Shown in pieces: positions 5,524 through 13,457 of a DNA stretch of 19,407 bases. The notes under the pieces were generated by a model. The model was not told the DNA's origin. It saw only the letters and a list, made by a program, of their open reading frames with translations, and made no database searches. Every line of letters begins with the position of its first letter. Within the stretch, counting starts at the first letter, position 1. The DNA lies in NCBI GenBank assembly GCA_964602995.1, contig CAZRTM010000077.1, forward strand, positions 1 to 19,407, given 5' to 3'. Source of the stretch: JAAYYY01 sp964602995 (GTDB lineage: Bacteria; Chloroflexota; Anaerolineae; Promineifilales; Promineifilaceae). The position numbers and the translations under genes are program-made.

Positions 5524-5711
5524 GTTAGCTGTCAGCGGTTATCGGTAAGCGGTAATCCGTAATCCGTAATCCGTAATCAGTATTCAGTAAGCAGTATTCA
5601 GTAACCGACTCACTGATTACCGATCTACCGAATACCGAGCTACCGAATACCGACCACCGATCACCGAATACCGTCCACCGAATACCGACCACCGAATACC
5701 GTCCACCGATT
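5524..5711. repeat. Long heptamer array of drifting sequence
   Basis: A roughly 7-bp period holds across the whole stretch while the unit changes. It reads GTAATCC near 5546-5570, AGTATTC/AGTAAGC near 5578-5602, then ACCGAAT, ACCGACC and ACCGTCC from about 5630 to 5710. A few 8-bp units shift the phase. On the minus strand the array is free of stop codons (IRYSVFG and GLRITDY-type peptides), so apparent small proteins here are not credible genes. It fills most of the intergenic region 5507-6012. Confidence 0.85.
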
Positions 5712-5740
5712 TTGTAACATTCCCACACGCCACCCGTTCT

Positions 5741-5950
5741 ATATAGTGATTGTCGCGAACGCATTGCTTTAAACACTGTCGCACATTGTCGCACANNNNN
5801 NNNNNNNNNNNNNNNNNNNNNNNNNNNNNNNNNNNNNNNNNNNNNNNNNNNNNNNNNNNNNNNNNNNNNNNNNNNNNNNNNNNNNNNNNNNNNNNATATA
5901 GTGATTGTCGCGAACGCATTGCTTTAAACACTGTCGCACATTGTCGCACA
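5741..5950. other. Assembly gap (100 N) flanked by identical 55-bp sequences
   Basis: Bases 5796-5895 are N. The 55 bases before (5741-5795) and after (5896-5950) are identical, beginning ATATAGTGATTGTCGCGAAC and ending TTGTCGCACA. An identical overlap at contig ends equal to a common k-mer length, with a round-number N run, suggests the contigs actually overlap and the gap is artificial. Within the 55-mer, TGTCGCACAT is directly repeated. Bases 5951-6012 show no clear feature. Confidence 0.85.
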
Positions 5951-6012
5951 TTTTTTTCGAAGGGCCGTCTGTCCTCCTCCCTCAATCCTCTGCAGGCGGC
6001 CTTTCCCCTTTT

Positions 6013-9000
6013 TTAGGAGCCTTGTTCCATAATTTGTTCGTAGATGCGTATGGTGGCGGGCATGGGGCCTACGCCTAGCTCTGCCTGCAGCCGCTCTGTG
6101 CAGCGTTGGAAGGTGCGCAGAGCCTGGGGGCGGTTGCCCTGGCCGGCGTAGGCCAGCATCAGCAGCCGGTACGCCTGCTCCCAGCAATCATCCCGCGCCA
6201 GAATGGCCTGGCAGACGCCGATGGCCTCGTCCCATGCCTGCTCGTCCACCAGAGTCGTCGCCAGCCGCTCCGCCGCACGCAGATATTGCGTCAGCAGCCG
6301 TTCACGTTCCTCGCTGGCCCACTCGGCATAGGGGTACTCCTGCAAATAGTCGCCCTGGTAGAGCACCAGCGCCTGGCGGTAATGGTTAATGCCCGCTTCG
6401 CGCCCTTCCTTGGTGGAAATCAGCGGCTCACCCTGCGCCAGCAGCCGGTCAAATTCAGCCGTATCCAGCCAGATGTCGGCTTCGGGGCGCAGGCCATAGC
6501 GCGAGTCGTCGCGCATCACGAACGCGGAGGGGGCGTTGCGGCGGCGCTCCGGCTCCAGTACGCGGCACAGCGTGCTGTAGGCAATCTTGAAGTCGCGCAG
6601 CGCCGACTCCGGATCCAGCTCAGGCCATAGCATCTCCGTCATCTGCTCCCGCTCCAGCAGCGTGTCACGGCAGGTGAGCATCAGGTGGAACAACTGCCGC
6701 GCCTTTTGCCGGGTCCACTCCGCCGCCGGCACTTCCTCGCGCCCGCGCCACAGCCGGAACGGCCCCAGCAGTTGCACTCGTAGCTGGTAACCAGGATGTA
6801 TCTCCACCCCCGCCAGCCCCATCTCGGCCAACAGGCGCTGCGCATAGACCGCCTCCGCGCTGCTACCCTCACCGGTCGTTGCATCGTCCAGCCGCCCATC
6901 GTTTGCCAACCGCCGTCCAAAGAGCAACAGCGGCGCCAGCGCCCGCGGCTCCGGCGGGCTCATCAGCGTGCGGCGTAGGAACAGATAATCATAACCATGC
7001 GTGCGCGCCAGGCGTAGCAGCTCGCGCACATCCCGCGCCAGCCGCGCTTCGTCATCCGTCGCCTGCCACATCAGGCATTGCCAGAGGCGCACCACCGCCT
7101 CGCCATAGGTGTCGGCGCAGGCGCGGAAGGCGGTGGCCGCCTGTGCCAGCCACGGGGCCGCCTCGTCGTACCGCTCAGCCAGCACCAGCGCCGCGCCCAT
7201 CGTCACGCGGATGCAGGCCTCTACCCATTCGTCGCCCGCACTGCGCGCAATCTCCATGCCCTCCTGCGCAATCTGTTCTGCCGTCTCCAACTGCCCGCGG
7301 AAACCGTAAGCCTGGCATAGCCCCCACGCCGCCTCCACGCGCAGCCGGGGCACGCCCAGCTCGGCGCTGATGTCGTTGGCCTTCTGGAAACAGGCGGCGG
7401 CCTGCGCATAGCCGGCTGCGGTCTTGTCCAGTAGCCAGGCGTGGCCCTGCCGCATGTGGCCCACGGCGGTGACAAAGGGTGAATTGAACTGGCGTCCGCG
7501 CTCTGTGCCCTCGATGGCCGTCTGGTAGGCCGCGTCGCGCTCGCCGCGGAAGGAGTGGATGAGGGAGAGGAGGAGCAGCGTTTCGCGGTGGGCGCGGGGG
7601 CGCAGAACCGGCTCGCGCCTTTCGGCTTCGGCCCGCTCTTGCAGCAGCCATAACGCCTCATCCAGCCGCCCGGTGCGCAGCAGCACACGGGTGGAAAGGG
7701 CGGCCTCCGCCGGCCCCTGGTCGCGCACCTCACGCGCCTGTTCCTGGTAGGCGCGCGCCTGCTCCAGACGGCCCTGGTTGAGCAAATTCTCCGCCAGCAG
7801 CTCCAGCAGCCGCGCCCGGCTTTCACGGTCTTCCTGGCCGTCGGAAAGGCGCAGCGCTTCCTGCAACAGCGCCTCGGCCCGGCTGGGATTGACCGTGTCC
7901 AGATAGACCCGCGCCTGCCCGCGCAAGGCCTGGCCCACGCCGCGCACGTCGCCACGGAGCCGGCTGCCTTCTTCTGCCTGCCGGTACCAGCCCAGCGCCT
8001 CGTTGAAGCGGCTGCGCAGCCGGGCAATGTCGCCCATATAGGCCAGCAGCGGCGGATTGGCCTGTAGCACGTCTGGCGGCAGGGAGCCGAGCCAGCCTGC
8101 CAGCCGGTCGAGCCGCCCGGCGCGCACCAGCCTGCGGCCCATGGCGCACAGCGTCTGCGCCGCCTGCTCGTGCCTGCCCGCTGCCAACAAATGATAAATC
8201 GCCTCTTCTTCGTCGCCCCGCTCGCGGAAACAGGCGGCCGCGCGGGCGTGGGCTTCCTCTGCTTCCGCCGGCTGTAGCTGTTGCAAGAGCAGCTCGCGGA
8301 AGAGGTGGTGGTAGCGCAGATGGCCATCACCCAGATCGACGACGAAGAGGCCGTTGTCGCGCAGGTAATCGAGGAGCTGTTCGCTGTCCGTCGCCTGGCG
8401 TAAGCAGTCGCACGTATCGACCGTCATCTGCCGCAACACGGCGGTCAGGGCCAAAAAGTGCTGTACATCCTGCGGTTGCTGCTGCAACACCTCCTGCGCC
8501 AGGTAGCGGAACAGGTCGCTGGTAGCGCCCGATAGCTGGCCCAGCGCCGCATCCAGGGCCGCTTCGTCACCCCCCGCGCCGCCGCTCTGCCCACGCAACC
8601 GCTGCCAGACCAGAGGCAGGGTGATGGGCCACCCCTCCACCTGGGCCATCAGCGCTCCGGCCTGCTCTGCGCTCAGGGCATAGCCGTACTGGTCGCGGAA
8701 CAGTTGAATCGTTTCGCCGGCGGTGAAGGCCAGCTCTTCTTCGCCAATTTCCAGCACCTCCCCGCGCACGCGCCAGCGCACCAGAGAAGGCAGTTTCAGC
8801 GGGTAGCGGGTGGAGAGGATGACGTGTAGCTGTGGCGGCGCACGGCCAATCAGCCGGTCCAGAATGCGCAGGGACTCGGTGGTCTGGCTCAGGCGGTGTG
8901 CGTCGTCCAGGACGAGGAACAGTTCGGGCTGGCGGGCGGCCGGCGGGAGATGCTTCGATTCCTCAGCATGACGGAGGGTCTCATGCAGTTCCCCCACCAG

Positions 9001-9369
9001 CATATCGACCACCGTGGCCCAGACGCCATTGCCGCCGTCGCGCTCCCACTCCTCCAGCAGCGCCAGCGGCGCCTGGGACATGCCGGGTAGGGCGGCGGCA
9101 AAGCCGTGAATGAGATGCAGCAGAAAGACCAGCGGGTCGGCGTCTTCGCGGTCCAGGTGGTACCAGACCAGTGGGTGCGGTTCCCTGACCAACGCCGCCA
9201 GCGCTGTGCTCTTGCCATACCCGGTGCCGGCCTGCACCAGCGCCAGCCGGTATTCCACAGCCTCCAGCAGACGCCGCGTCAGTCGCGGTCGCGGCAGCGT
9301 GTGCCGGTGCAAGCGCGGGGGCGTCAGCTTGGTGCGGACGAGCAACCGATCCGAATAAGGGCCTCTCAC
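6013..9369 (-). CDS. MalT-like ATPase/TPR transcriptional regulator with C-terminal BTAD
   Basis: A 1118-residue signal-transducing activator. The N-terminus (LVRTKLTPPRL... PRPRLTRRLLEAV) matches the MalT-type STAND ATPase opening. The Walker A is GTGYGKST (48-55) and the Walker B is LFLVLDDAH (150-158). Residues about 370-830 are helical TPR-like repeats that usually hold the effector-sensing surface. The C-terminus from about 865 has an OmpR-type winged HTH (LRVQLLGPFRLWRGREEV... ALRDFKIAYSTLCRVLEP) followed by a BTAD domain to the end, instead of the LuxR HTH of MalT. The start is GTG at 9369; there is no Shine-Dalgarno, but a TAAAAT lies 9 nt upstream, so the mRNA may be nearly leaderless. 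It lies 81 bp downstream of lacI on the same strand and may be co-transcribed. The regulated genes are unknown. Confidence 0.9.
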   Translation of the reverse strand: MRGPYSDRLLVRTKLTPPRLHRHTLPRPRLTRRLLEAVEYRLALVQAGTGYGKSTALAALVREPHPLVWYHLDREDADPLVFLLHLIHGFAAALPGMSQAPLALLEEWERDGGNGVWATVVDMLVGELHETLRHAEESKHLPPAARQPELFLVLDDAHRLSQTTESLRILDRLIGRAPPQLHVILSTRYPLKLPSLVRWRVRGEVLEIGEEELAFTAGETIQLFRDQYGYALSAEQAGALMAQVEGWPITLPLVWQRLRGQSGGAGGDEAALDAALGQLSGATSDLFRYLAQEVLQQQPQDVQHFLALTAVLRQMTVDTCDCLRQATDSEQLLDYLRDNGLFVVDLGDGHLRYHHLFRELLLQQLQPAEAEEAHARAAACFRERGDEEEAIYHLLAAGRHEQAAQTLCAMGRRLVRAGRLDRLAGWLGSLPPDVLQANPPLLAYMGDIARLRSRFNEALGWYRQAEEGSRLRGDVRGVGQALRGQARVYLDTVNPSRAEALLQEALRLSDGQEDRESRARLLELLAENLLNQGRLEQARAYQEQAREVRDQGPAEAALSTRVLLRTGRLDEALWLLQERAEAERREPVLRPRAHRETLLLLSLIHSFRGERDAAYQTAIEGTERGRQFNSPFVTAVGHMRQGHAWLLDKTAAGYAQAAACFQKANDISAELGVPRLRVEAAWGLCQAYGFRGQLETAEQIAQEGMEIARSAGDEWVEACIRVTMGAALVLAERYDEAAPWLAQAATAFRACADTYGEAVVRLWQCLMWQATDDEARLARDVRELLRLARTHGYDYLFLRRTLMSPPEPRALAPLLLFGRRLANDGRLDDATTGEGSSAEAVYAQRLLAEMGLAGVEIHPGYQLRVQLLGPFRLWRGREEVPAAEWTRQKARQLFHLMLTCRDTLLEREQMTEMLWPELDPESALRDFKIAYSTLCRVLEPERRRNAPSAFVMRDDSRYGLRPEADIWLDTAEFDRLLAQGEPLISTKEGREAGINHYRQALVLYQGDYLQEYPYAEWASEERERLLTQYLRAAERLATTLVDEQAWDEAIGVCQAILARDDCWEQAYRLLMLAYAGQGNRPQALRTFQRCTERLQAELGVGPMPATIRIYEQIMEQGS

Positions 9370-9450
9370 AGTGGGACCATTTTAGACAGGGGAAGGGGGA
9401 GGAGCAAAGGAATAGGAAGGACTCTTTGCGCTGCCTTCTGCCGTCTCGCC

Positions 9451-10452
9451 TCAGTAGCGGCTCGTGGACTCGCGGATGACTAATTCCATGGGGAAGCGAG
9501 GTAGCGTAAAGGTTTCGCCTTGTATCAATTTGATGATGGCAATGGCTGCCGAGGCGCCGATTTCGATCACCGGCTGGTGTACCGTTGTCAGCGGCGGCGT
9601 TGTGAAGGAGGAGGGGCGGATATCGTCAAAGCCCACGAGCGAAATGTCTTCTGGCACTCTGATGCCACGCCGGTACAGCGCCAGACGCACGCCATAGGCG
9701 CTTTCATCGTTGGCGGCGAAAATGGCGCTGAACGTACGCCCGCGGTTGAATAACATCTCCGTGGCGATCAACCCCGATTGTTCGGTGTACTCCCCTTCGG
9801 CTATCAGCTCGGGGATAGGCTCAATGCTGTTGTCGCGCAGCGCCTGGAGATACCCTTCCTGGCGCGCCCTTGCATCGGGATGGTAGAGGTTGCCGGTGAT
9901 GTGGGCAATGCGCTGGTGGCCCAATTCGAGCAAATGCTGCGTTGCCTTATATGCACCTTCATAGTCGTCCAATTGCAGGCACTGCCCATCCAGCCCGCTC
10001 ACGTCGTGGCCGACCACAATCAGGGGCACCTCGCGCGCTATCTGGCGCAGGCGCTCCGGCGGCAGGGTACCGCCCAGGATGATGAGACCGTCCACACGCC
10101 GCCGCAACAACGTCTCTACCAGCCACTCCTCCCGCTCCTGCTTCCAGTAGCCGTCCACAAAAAGGGGCGTGTAGGGGCTCTGGTCCATTCCTTCCAGGAT
10201 GCCGCGTATGAGCCCGGCGTACAGGGGGCTGTGAATGTGCTGAGTCAGCACGCCGACGGTCATCGACCGCCCACTGGCCAGCCCCTTGGCGAAGATGTTC
10301 GGCTCGTAATCCAGAGCCTGCATTGCGGCCAGAACGGCCTGGCGGGTTGCCTCGGCAACGGGTGCTGTGTTGTTCAACACCCGCGAAACGGTGCTGATTG
10401 ATACGTCTGCCTTAGCAGCAATATCTGCAATCGTGGGCGTGCGCTTTTCCAT
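9451..10452 (-). CDS. LacI-family transcriptional repressor of the glycan operon
   Basis: A 333-residue repressor, typical length. Residues 6-55 form the LacI HTH (TIADIAAKADVSISTVSRVL) and hinge helix region (YEPNIFAKGLASGRS). From about 63 onward lies the periplasmic-binding-protein-like effector domain (VGVLTQHIHSPLYAGLIRGI ... VPEDISLVGFDDI). ATG at 10452 is supported by AAGGA about 8 nt upstream. It is divergent from the sugar-binding protein gene, and its own promoter contains an operator, indicating autoregulation. By analogy with CebR-type regulators of cellobiose/beta-glucan systems, a beta-glucoside inducer is plausible, but that is inferred from the neighbouring GH3 genes and not from the binding pocket. 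Confidence 0.93.
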   Translation of the reverse strand: MEKRTPTIADIAAKADVSISTVSRVLNNTAPVAEATRQAVLAAMQALDYEPNIFAKGLASGRSMTVGVLTQHIHSPLYAGLIRGILEGMDQSPYTPLFVDGYWKQEREEWLVETLLRRRVDGLIILGGTLPPERLRQIAREVPLIVVGHDVSGLDGQCLQLDDYEGAYKATQHLLELGHQRIAHITGNLYHPDARARQEGYLQALRDNSIEPIPELIAEGEYTEQSGLIATEMLFNRGRTFSAIFAANDESAYGVRLALYRRGIRVPEDISLVGFDDIRPSSFTTPPLTTVHQPVIEIGASAAIAIIKLIQGETFTLPRFPMELVIRESTSRY

Positions 10453-10489
10453 TAAGTGTCCTTTTTACGACAAAACAGCAAATTTCCGT

Positions 10490-10517
10490 ATTATATGCTG
10501 TAAGCGCTTTCACGCAA
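10490..10517 (-). promoter_or_regulatory. lacI promoter
   Basis: The minus strand has -10 TATAAT (10495-10490), a perfect match, and -35 TTGCGT (10517-10512) with a 16-bp spacer. The spacer is almost entirely occupied by an operator palindrome, so bound repressor would block RNA polymerase. The leader to the ATG at 10452 is about 30 nt. Confidence 0.65.
10499..10512. promoter_or_regulatory. LacI-type operator O1 (in lacI promoter)
   Basis: TGTAAGCGCTTTCA is a palindrome with one mismatch, centred on the CG step typical of LacI/CcpA-type operators. It shares TNNAAGCGCTTTCA with the second operator at 10629-10644, 131 bp away centre to centre. Confidence 0.8.
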
Positions 10518-10597
10518 GAAAGAGGACGCCATCCTTTGCTTTTACAGGAGTGGGGCTCGAGTAAACGGGGATATTGGATAGAAGGGTAGATAAATCC

Positions 10598-10627
10598 TTG
10601 ACTTAAAGCCTGTTCTTATGCTAATCT
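10598..10627 (+). promoter_or_regulatory. Promoter of the glycan uptake operon
   Basis: -35 TTGACT (10598-10603), an 18-bp spacer and -10 TAATCT (10622-10627). The predicted start point near 10634 falls inside operator O2. The leader to the first gene at 10810 is about 175 nt. The rest of the intergenic region (10645-10809) contains a tiny ORF and small hairpins such as CGTTTTCAACG. Confidence 0.6.
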
Positions 10628-10628
10628 T

Positions 10629-10644
10629 ATGAAAGCGCTTTCAT
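10629..10644. promoter_or_regulatory. LacI-type operator O2 (over operon start)
   Basis: ATGAAAGCGCTTTCAT is a perfect 16-bp palindrome immediately downstream of the -10 box. It overlaps the expected transcription start, an ideal place for repression of the sugar operon. Confidence 0.85.
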
Positions 10645-10725
10645 GACGGTTTATTCAGGCTGCATGCAAAGCGTCCATCACAGTCGCAACCGTTCACTGG
10701 GCGCAAGGGCCTGAAAGGAGTCTTT

Positions 10726-10743
10726 ATGGAAAGAGTGAAATAA
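10726..10743 (+). CDS. Possible five-residue leader peptide MERVK
   Basis: ATG GAA AGA GTG AAA TAA is preceded by AAAGGAG (10714-10720) at 5 nt, a better ribosome site than that of many real genes in the window. It lies in the operon leader, 66 nt before the start of the sugar-binding protein gene. Translation here could affect leader folding or mRNA stability. It is too short for coding statistics, so the call rests only on the start signal and spacing. Confidence 0.3.
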   Translation: MERVK

Positions 10744-10809
10744 CTCGAGTAGTGTATAGACACGTTTTCAACGTAGAAGATGCCCCACATCTTTTGAGGA
10801 GAAAGAAAC

Positions 10810-12324
10810 ATGAAAGAGATTAACTGGAAGATGCTGGCCCTGCTTTTGCTGGTTGCCCTGGTGGCAGTGGCCTGCGGCGGTCCGCAAACCCCCGATCAAA
10901 CTACCCCCGAAGACACAGGCTCCGAAGCAGAGGTCCCGGACAGCAGCGCCGGTGAGACAGATACAGAGACAGATACAGAAGACGCTGGCGAAGCAGAGGC
11001 GCCTGCACCGAGCGGCGACCGTGTACAGATTCGCTGGTATGTCGGTTTAGGCGCCGGTTCCGACGAGCCGACGTTTGCCGGACAGGAACAGGTTGTAGAG
11101 GAATTTAACGCTTCTCAGGACGAGATTGAGCTGGTCCTGGAGATTATCGACAATGACTTCGCCTATGATACGCTGGCCACGCAGATTGCGGCCGGGAATG
11201 CGCCCGACATTGTAGGCCCGGTTGGCATCCGCGGCCGCGATAGTTTCCGCGGCGCCTGGCTGGACCTGCGCCCGCTGGTCGAGGCCCACGGCTATGATTT
11301 GAGCGACTTTGACCCCAACATGGTCGAATTCTATGAGGTGGGCGACGAGCTGCTCGGGCTGCCCTTCGCCGTCTTCCCCTCCTTCATCTTCTATAACAAA
11401 GAGCTCTTTGACGAGGCCGGGCTTGCCTATCCGCCGCAGGAGTATGGCGCGCCTTATGTGGATGCCGATGGCAACGAGCGCCCCTGGGACATCGATGCCC
11501 TGACTGAGCTGGCGATGCTACTGACCGTTGATGCAGACGGGAATGACGCCACCAGCCCTGATTTCGACTCCGATAATATTGTCCAGTTTGGCTTCGGTGA
11601 ACAGTACACGGATGCTCGCGGCGTGGCTACCCTCTTCGGCGCCGGTTCGCTGGTAGATGATGACGGCAACGCCCAGATTCCCGACCAGTGGCGTGAGGCG
11701 TGGAAGTGGGCTTACGATGGCATGTGGGAGAACTGGTTCTACCCCAATGGCCCTTACGGCAACAGCGACATTCTCGGCGCGGGCAACTGGTTTGAGTCGG
11801 GCAATATCGGCATGGTGCACACGCACCTGTGGTATGCTGGCTGTTGTATGGGTAACCTGGCTGCCGAGTGGGATGCGGCCGCCATGCCTGCCTACAATGG
11901 CACGATCACGGCCAAGATGCACGCCGATACGTTCGAGATTATGCGTTCCACGAAGCATCCAGAAGAGGCCTTCACCGTCCTCACCTACCTGCTGGGCGAG
12001 GCTGCGCCCGCACTGACCGAGATTTACGGCGGCATGCCGGCTCGCCTGAGCCTCCAGCCAACCTACTTTGACACCTTCGCCGCTAATAACTTCCCCGGTC
12101 AGGAGATTAACTGGGATGTTGTCGCGGACAGCATGGGCTACGTTGACACCCCCAACCACGAATCATGGATGCCCTCGTTCCAGGAGACCAATGACAAGTA
12201 CAATGAGTACTGGAATCGCTGGGTAGAGACGCCGGGTCTGGATATGGACGCGGAGATTGACGCCTTGCTGGAAGAACTACAGATCATCTTTGACGCAGCT
12301 AAGGCTACCGAAAGCGGAAGCTAG
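10810..12324 (+). CDS. Carbohydrate ABC transporter substrate-binding lipoprotein
   Basis: A 504-residue family 1 extracellular solute-binding protein. A lipoprotein signal (LLLLVALVAVAC) ends at Cys22, the predicted lipidated residue, so it is anchored outside the cytoplasmic membrane. Residues 23-68 are an acidic Thr/Glu/Asp linker. The binding domain follows (IRWYVGLG... EEFNASQDEIELVLEI... LATQIAAGNAPDIVG), with the typical GLPFAVFPSFIFYNKELFDEAGL segment around 195-215. Several tryptophans (WREAWKWAYDGMWENW) fit an oligosaccharide-binding groove. GAGGAG lies 8 nt before the ATG. It is the first gene of the operon with two permeases and two GH3 enzymes, so beta-linked gluco-oligosaccharides are the likely ligand; this is inferred from context. 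Confidence 0.93.
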   Translation: MKEINWKMLALLLLVALVAVACGGPQTPDQTTPEDTGSEAEVPDSSAGETDTETDTEDAGEAEAPAPSGDRVQIRWYVGLGAGSDEPTFAGQEQVVEEFNASQDEIELVLEIIDNDFAYDTLATQIAAGNAPDIVGPVGIRGRDSFRGAWLDLRPLVEAHGYDLSDFDPNMVEFYEVGDELLGLPFAVFPSFIFYNKELFDEAGLAYPPQEYGAPYVDADGNERPWDIDALTELAMLLTVDADGNDATSPDFDSDNIVQFGFGEQYTDARGVATLFGAGSLVDDDGNAQIPDQWREAWKWAYDGMWENWFYPNGPYGNSDILGAGNWFESGNIGMVHTHLWYAGCCMGNLAAEWDAAAMPAYNGTITAKMHADTFEIMRSTKHPEEAFTVLTYLLGEAAPALTEIYGGMPARLSLQPTYFDTFAANNFPGQEINWDVVADSMGYVDTPNHESWMPSFQETNDKYNEYWNRWVETPGLDMDAEIDALLEELQIIFDAAKATESGS

Positions 12325-12370
12325 AGGCGCTCACGCGATCCGCTGCTTGATTGCGATGTAACATAAACCG

Positions 12371-12403
12371 GTCGGGACCAGTCGAGCGTAGGCTGGTCCC
12401 GAC
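12371..12403 (+). terminator. Intercistronic hairpin after the binding-protein gene
   Basis: GTCGGGACCAG (12371-12381) and CTGGTCCCGAC (12393-12403) form a perfect 11-bp stem with an 11-nt loop. Only a weak TTTT follows after six bases, so it is at most a partial terminator. In sugar ABC operons such hairpins commonly protect the binding-protein mRNA from 3' decay, giving more binding protein than permease. Confidence 0.65.
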
Positions 12404-12458
12404 TCCCACTTTTGTGGCGCCTGTTGCAGCCAGCAGGCATCACTAAGGAGCATCAGTC

Positions 12459-13442
12459 ATGGCGATAGGTTCACACGGCGCAGTTGCTGGAAAGAGCCGT
12501 TCCTTTCGACCGGGGGGTGGTCGCCGGCGCAGCCTTTCAGCACAACGGGCGCGCTGGGGGTTGTTCTTCATCAGCCCCTGGCTTATCGGTTTCATCATCT
12601 TCTTCCTGCTGCCCATGGTCGCCAGTCTTGGCTTTTCGCTGCTAAGCTTCGACCTCGCCAATCCTGACCAGGCGCAGTTTGTGGGGCTAACAAACTGGCG
12701 GCGGGCCTTGCTGAACGACCCCCAGGTGCCAGCCTCCTTCCTCATCACCTTCAAATTCGCGGTCATCAATCTGCCGCTGAGCATGCTCTTTGCCCTTTTC
12801 GTGGCCGTGCTTCTGAATTCGCGCCATGTTTGGGGTAAATCCCTCTTCCGCACGCTCTTCTATATGCCCACCATCGTTCCCTTCGTCGCCAGCACCCTCA
12901 TCTGGGCCGGCGTCCTCAACTCGCAGACGGGATGGATAAATATCTTCATCGAAAAGACGACAGGTATTCAGGCGACGGGCATCAACGGCATCCGCTGGCT
13001 GGCCAATCCAAACCTGATCTACTATACGTACACCATGCTGGGGTTGTGGGGCATCGGCAATGCGATGATTATCCTTCTTGCCGGCTTGCGCAGCGTACCG
13101 GAAGCGCTTTATGACGCTTCCGAAATCGACGGCGCTAACTGGTGGCAACGGTTCCGCCACATCACATTACCCCTCATCTCGCCCGTCCTCTTCTATAACC
13201 TCGTCATCGGGCTGATTGGCCTCATGCAATATTTCCTACAACCGTATGTCCTGACGGGTGGAACCGGTTTTCCCGAAGGCACAACGCGCTTCATCATGAT
13301 TTACTTCTACCGCCAGGCATTTGCCTTTTTCAACATGGGTTATGCCGCAACCCTGGCCTGGCTCATTTTTCTAGTAGGTATCGTTCTGGCCGGCATCCTC
13401 TTCGGCACCGCTCGATACTGGGTCTTTTATGCAGGCGAGTAG
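12459..13442 (+). CDS. Carbohydrate ABC transporter permease (MalF/UgpA type)
   Basis: A 327-residue integral membrane subunit with about six transmembrane helices. The first is at residues about 36-62 (FFISPWLIGFIIFFLLPMV), after a basic cytoplasmic tail. The cytoplasmic EAA loop that docks the ATPase is EALYDASEIDGANWWQRFRH (215-234), followed by ITLPLISP. AAGGAG lies 8 nt upstream of the ATG. It forms a heterodimeric channel with the next gene's product. The 134-bp gap from the binding-protein gene contains a stable hairpin. No ATP-binding subunit is encoded in the operon, which is common for CUT1 sugar importers that share an MsmK/UgpC-type ATPase. Confidence 0.95.
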   Translation: MAIGSHGAVAGKSRSFRPGGGRRRSLSAQRARWGLFFISPWLIGFIIFFLLPMVASLGFSLLSFDLANPDQAQFVGLTNWRRALLNDPQVPASFLITFKFAVINLPLSMLFALFVAVLLNSRHVWGKSLFRTLFYMPTIVPFVASTLIWAGVLNSQTGWINIFIEKTTGIQATGINGIRWLANPNLIYYTYTMLGLWGIGNAMIILLAGLRSVPEALYDASEIDGANWWQRFRHITLPLISPVLFYNLVIGLIGLMQYFLQPYVLTGGTGFPEGTTRFIMIYFYRQAFAFFNMGYAATLAWLIFLVGIVLAGILFGTARYWVFYAGE

Positions 13443-13457
13443 ACAGGAGAGTGGAGA

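Noticed and set aside
5741..5950. 55-bp direct repeats as a target-site duplication or attachment sites
   Set aside because: Such a length with identical copies directly bounding an N gap is better explained by overlapping contig ends.
5525..6016. Several short frames across the drifting heptamer array and the N gap
   Set aside because: They depend on stop-free repeats or run through undetermined bases.
13099..13112. Another AAGCGCTTT core inside the first permease gene
   Set aside because: It matches only the core and encodes the conserved EAA-loop residues PEALY, so chance codon use explains it.
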